From: Viscum album
Lineage: Eukaryota > Streptophyta > Magnoliopsida > Santalales > Viscaceae
DNA length: 64,000 nt
Assembly: GCA_963277665.1 (NCBI GenBank)
Contig: OY728136.1
Span: 1,977,734,576 to 1,977,798,575 of the forward strand
Direction of reading: 5' to 3'
The notes below the pieces were generated by a model. That model had not been told where the DNA came from, searched no databases, and was given only the letters and a program-made list of their open reading frames with translations. The translations under genes were made by a program, and so were the position numbers. Positions 60,704-64,000 of the stretch are shown in pieces (position 1 is the stretch's first letter; each line of letters starts with the position of its first letter).

Positions 60704-60708
60704 GATAT

Positions 60709-63700
60709 AGGTCCCACCCATCTCATAATGAAATCATTCTTACTTGTGCCACAAAATAAACATAAATTATTCATCATAACCCAAAGAATAAAATGGGTTT
60801 CATAAACATCATCCCATCATAACATAATCCATATAAAACAAATGGATATAATTTCATCATATGAAGAATAAAACCAAGTAAATAATAGAGAAATTATACT
60901 TGAAACATAAACATACTAAATAATGTCATCTTATATGGAAAATAGTTTTGATAAAACACTTGAAGTGATTTATTGAAGAAAATATCCTTTCTTCTTCAAA
61001 ATCATTTTCTTTTCACAAAATATCACAAAATTTTAAAAGAAAAGGATTTTATTGAAAATAACCATGAAAACTTGTATAGTAAACTTCATGAAAATTAGTT
61101 GTTATGAAACCGTAAAAATCTGTTCATTTCGTATAAGTTAAAAAACATTCTTCTTGTACTTTTGCCGGAAAAGTCAAAAAGTACCTTATTTGGTAAACAA
61201 AAGAAAGATTACTTCTATAACACAATGTAAATGTCAAAGAGGGTTAAACATGATTTTAAAAATACATGGAAGAATATTAAACACATTATGAAAAACATTT
61301 TTATAGACATGGATGAAAAATATACCCCAGTAAATACTTACGTATAAGTAATCTCGGATAAAAATGAGATTTGAAAAATTATCTTTTACCTTATGTCAAA
61401 TTTCTTCCGTATGTGTCAGAGAATCCTGTATAGTGGGTTTAAAAATATTATTAACTTGTAATAGAACCATAATAATATTTATGATATCATATATGATTCA
61501 CTTAAGACTTTATATTACCCGTTTATTTGTCAATTTCATGTTAAAGCAGCGTTTTGAGTAAAATCATTTCATTTATCATCTATGTTTTGACTTGTAATTA
61601 TTCATATGATTACTTAGATCATGATTACTTACTTCCAGAATGTAAAAAATGATTTATATATAATATATATTCAGAATATACATATATATAATAGATCGAT
61701 AAATGGAAAGAAATACACCGTTCATGGAGATGGTAGACCGTACGTTCGCATGAACGCGGTTTTTGTTTCCTTATTAAATTGAATGGAAATAAGTAAATAA
61801 CATATACGTAAATCCATTATCGTTAATATGTCATATATTTCATTATTATTTAATATATATACTTTATAATCATTCTTGAATGGTTAACTTGGAGAATAAA
61901 TCTCATCGCATCGTGGAGATGGTAATCTGTACGTACGCACGAGCAATGCTATTGTTCCCATAATTATTGAATGGAATTGGAGTGGATGATATAATATCTC
62001 AGAATTAGTATGATTTTATAATAAACATATATAGTTATTCTTTACACCATTATACCCATCCAATTATGGTGGTGGTGGAAAAACGGATTACACCACGGTG
62101 TGGAGACGGTATTTCGTACGTACGCACGCGCGGTGATTTTGTTTTCTGTAGGATGGATAGAAGGTTAAATGGGGTTGTTTCATATTTATAATAAAATATC
62201 AGTATATTAGTGATACTTATGTTATTACTTTATAATTAAACAACTAAATAAGAATAATTTAAAGAATAAAGAAAACTTGAAAGAATCGGTAGAAGAGATT
62301 ACCTCTTCTTCGACGCACCTCTTTTAAGCTTCCTCTTAAGGCACTAGAGTTGGTCTTTTGAGGAGACCAGAACCTCTATAATGTTTCTAGGGAAGTTGAT
62401 AAGGTAAATGGGCAGGTTTTGGGCTATCTTGAAGGCTCAAAATTGTGTGAAGAGAAGAGAGAGTAGGTTCCCTTTTATAAGGGAGGAGAGGGGCACTTTA
62501 GGAAAAACATAAAATATTATTTTATAATAAAGTTATATTCAGTTTATAATGGCTCAAAAGTGACTTATTTCGAATATAAAGTGGGTACGGGTATAAATCC
62601 TCTCAAACAATAGTTTTTAGACAAGTTTAGGTTACTATTTTAACCTTATCATTTAGATTTAACTCTAAGTTAAATAATTTAACTCTAAGTTAAATAATTT
62701 AACTTTTATCATGTCTTCCTGTTTTCTTACACTATATGGTTAATAAACTTACCATAACAAGCCAAAAGAACCCCAAGTGGTTCATTATTAATATATATAT
62801 CCTTATCTAAGTAATTTTTCCAAACCTTATATTTTTAGGAATAGAATAACAATTAATAATATAATATTTGTTTTAAAAACTATTTTATGTCAATTTTGAC
62901 ACTATTTGGTAATTGATTTTTGTGAAAATCATAACAGCATGATTAGTTCGAAAAAAAGTTAATTAAATTAATACTAACATGTCATATTAACCTATAAAAT
63001 TAATTTAATTCATAAAAAGTCTCAAATTATATTTATTTGTGTATTTATAACATCAATTATGTTAATAATTCATTAATAAGGTAATTACTGCATCATCATT
63101 GTGTCATAAATAAATTAAATTATTTAATGTCTAAAAATTATAAATAAAATACCATTATATAATAATCATTTTATATTTCTAATGAATATTTATAGTTGAA
63201 TTTATCTTATGTATAACCTTATATTAAAAATGTTTTAGTTATTAAACTTTGATTTTAACTCTTTTAACTCTTCTTTAAATAAAATAATAATAAGTGTCCT
63301 AATCTAATCCAAGTAGACCTAAAGGATAATATTTTATTCCTAAGGTTTTTTTGGTCGAATTACACTTATCCAATAGAATTAGGACATGTGTTAGGGTAAT
63401 AATAATATCATTTTTGCCCTTAATTACCCTATTTATTTTTAACCGTGGCAAATAAAAGTAAAAAGTTACTATTCACCAAAAATTATTTTTATCTTATTGA
63501 ACCAAATTTTACTCCTTGATATTAATCATGTCTCTCGGATTTTCGAAATTTCACTCACAGAAGCAGTAAAATTAATTTTTATATAAATTTTCAAATTCTC
63601 CTAGTGGGTGGGTAAAAGACGGTGAAAAGTTTAATAAAATTTTTATATACCTAAAATTATTATAAAATGACTCCAATGAATTACATTGAACTTGAATATA

Positions 63701-64000
63701 TATTATGTATCTATTTTGACCTCAAATAAATTAAAATAAAATAAATAATTATTTAAATAAAAAGTCAGTTTTTAAATAGTAACCCGGTGTTTTCACTATT
63801 CATCAAAAATTGAAAGTTTTCATAAAAATACCAAAAATTCACCCTAGGCTAATTTCGATATTCTGAATCCAAAAATGAAGTCCATTTTGAATGATAAAAT
63901 TTATAAAATTTCAAAAGGTGGTTATTACTATTCATAACGGCTAGTTTATAATAATATTACAGTAATATCTCGTTTAGTGAAACTCGGTATTGCGTATAAC
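60709..64000 (-). repeat. 5' LTR of the outer gypsy element, right piece
   Basis: It continues the alignment with 45976-49300 of the other LTR up to the window edge, including the three hairpin units, the TATA box at 62472-62479 and the region of AT-rich blocks after it. The start of this LTR on the - strand would lie about 150 bp beyond the window. A local duplication of TTAACTCTAAGTTAAATAAT lies at about 62658-62700. Confidence 0.9.
61719..62136 (-). repeat. three hairpin units in the 5' LTR
   Basis: Counterparts of 46994-47410. In unit 1 the arms CGTTCATG (61719-61726) and CATGAACG (61749-61756) pair perfectly, where the other LTR has one G-T wobble. In unit 2 one arm has changed (GCAATG against CATCGC), which breaks one pair. 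Unit 3 is nearly unchanged. Confidence 0.82.

Larger units (their letters stand above)
45384..64000 (-). mobile_element. Ty3/gypsy element without pol, runs off the right edge
   Basis: A - strand element: 3' LTR 45384-49430, polypurine tract, internal 49431-51612 with a gag remnant, primer-binding site, and a 5' LTR from 51613 that is split by another element at 52211-60708 and continues to the window edge. The internal region is only about 2.2 kb and shows zinc knuckles but no protease, RT or integrase, so it is a non-autonomous or deleted derivative. The knuckle pattern CGKRHQGEC then CFGWGK*GHKA resembles chromovirus-type gag. A SINE has inserted in the internal part. Confidence 0.88.

Noticed and set aside
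1..64000. CRISPR array, bacterial operon or phage genes
   Set aside because: No regular short repeats with unique spacers, no ribosome-binding-site and operon pattern, and all coding relics are plant-type retrotransposon proteins.
1..64000. An endogenous pararetrovirus or retrovirus-like env gene
   Set aside because: No movement protein, coat protein or envelope-like frame was seen; domain order and LTRs fit ordinary copia and gypsy elements.

Overview
The window looks like intergenic DNA of a large, AT-rich plant genome. It holds layers of decayed LTR retrotransposons and no recognisable host gene. The evidence for a plant is primer-binding sites matching the 3' end of initiator tRNA-Met (TGGTATCAGAGC type), Ty1/copia proteins of the Angela/Tork and SIRE/Maximus kinds, Ty3/gypsy LTRs that open with TGTAAC, and a tRNA-derived SINE. 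The species cannot be named from the sequence. All similarities and divergences are by-eye judgements; no alignment or search was run.

Layout. (1) 1-20311: a gypsy-type LTR (633-3931) with a polypurine tract on its left and a primer-binding site on its right, then internal sequence, then a second LTR (17577 to about 19796) behind another polypurine tract. An Angela-like copia element (6028-16274, + strand) sits in the internal part. It has two LTRs of about 2 kb and a gag-pol frame carrying many stops. (2) 20312-21544: unassigned. (3) 21545-34767: a SIRE-like copia element on the - strand, with LTRs of 2065 and 2066 bp and degenerate gag, protease, integrase, RT and RNase H. Inside it are three tandem copies of an unknown repeat of about 310-370 bp (25625-26640) and a gypsy solo LTR (29983-32648) with target duplication TAAAT. 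(4) 34768-36939: a relic of another - strand copia gag. (5) 36940-41742: a solo LTR of the Angela-like family (target duplication TAAGG), split by a gypsy solo LTR at 38649-41425 (target duplication GTGTG). (6) 41748-45383: a - strand retroelement leader with a perfect 12-nt primer-binding site and part of its LTR. (7) 45384 to beyond the right edge: a - strand gypsy element with LTRs of about 4 kb and a gag remnant but no pol. It carries a SINE (50107-50241, target duplication TAAAACTA). Its right LTR is split by a second gypsy element (52211-60703, target duplication GATAT) with LTRs of 3415 and 3416 bp and only 1.66 kb of internal DNA.

Nothing here can transpose by itself as it stands: every pol is broken or missing. 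The most interesting structure lies in the non-coding parts. Several families carry strong palindromes in their LTRs or leaders. Two gypsy families have arrays with a period of about 190-200 bp just downstream of the TATA box; in one, each unit has a hairpin whose arms differ in sequence but still pair. One LTR also carries an open 89-codon frame with coiled-coil character. These are the best candidates for undescribed biology; the rest is ordinary retrotransposon decay.
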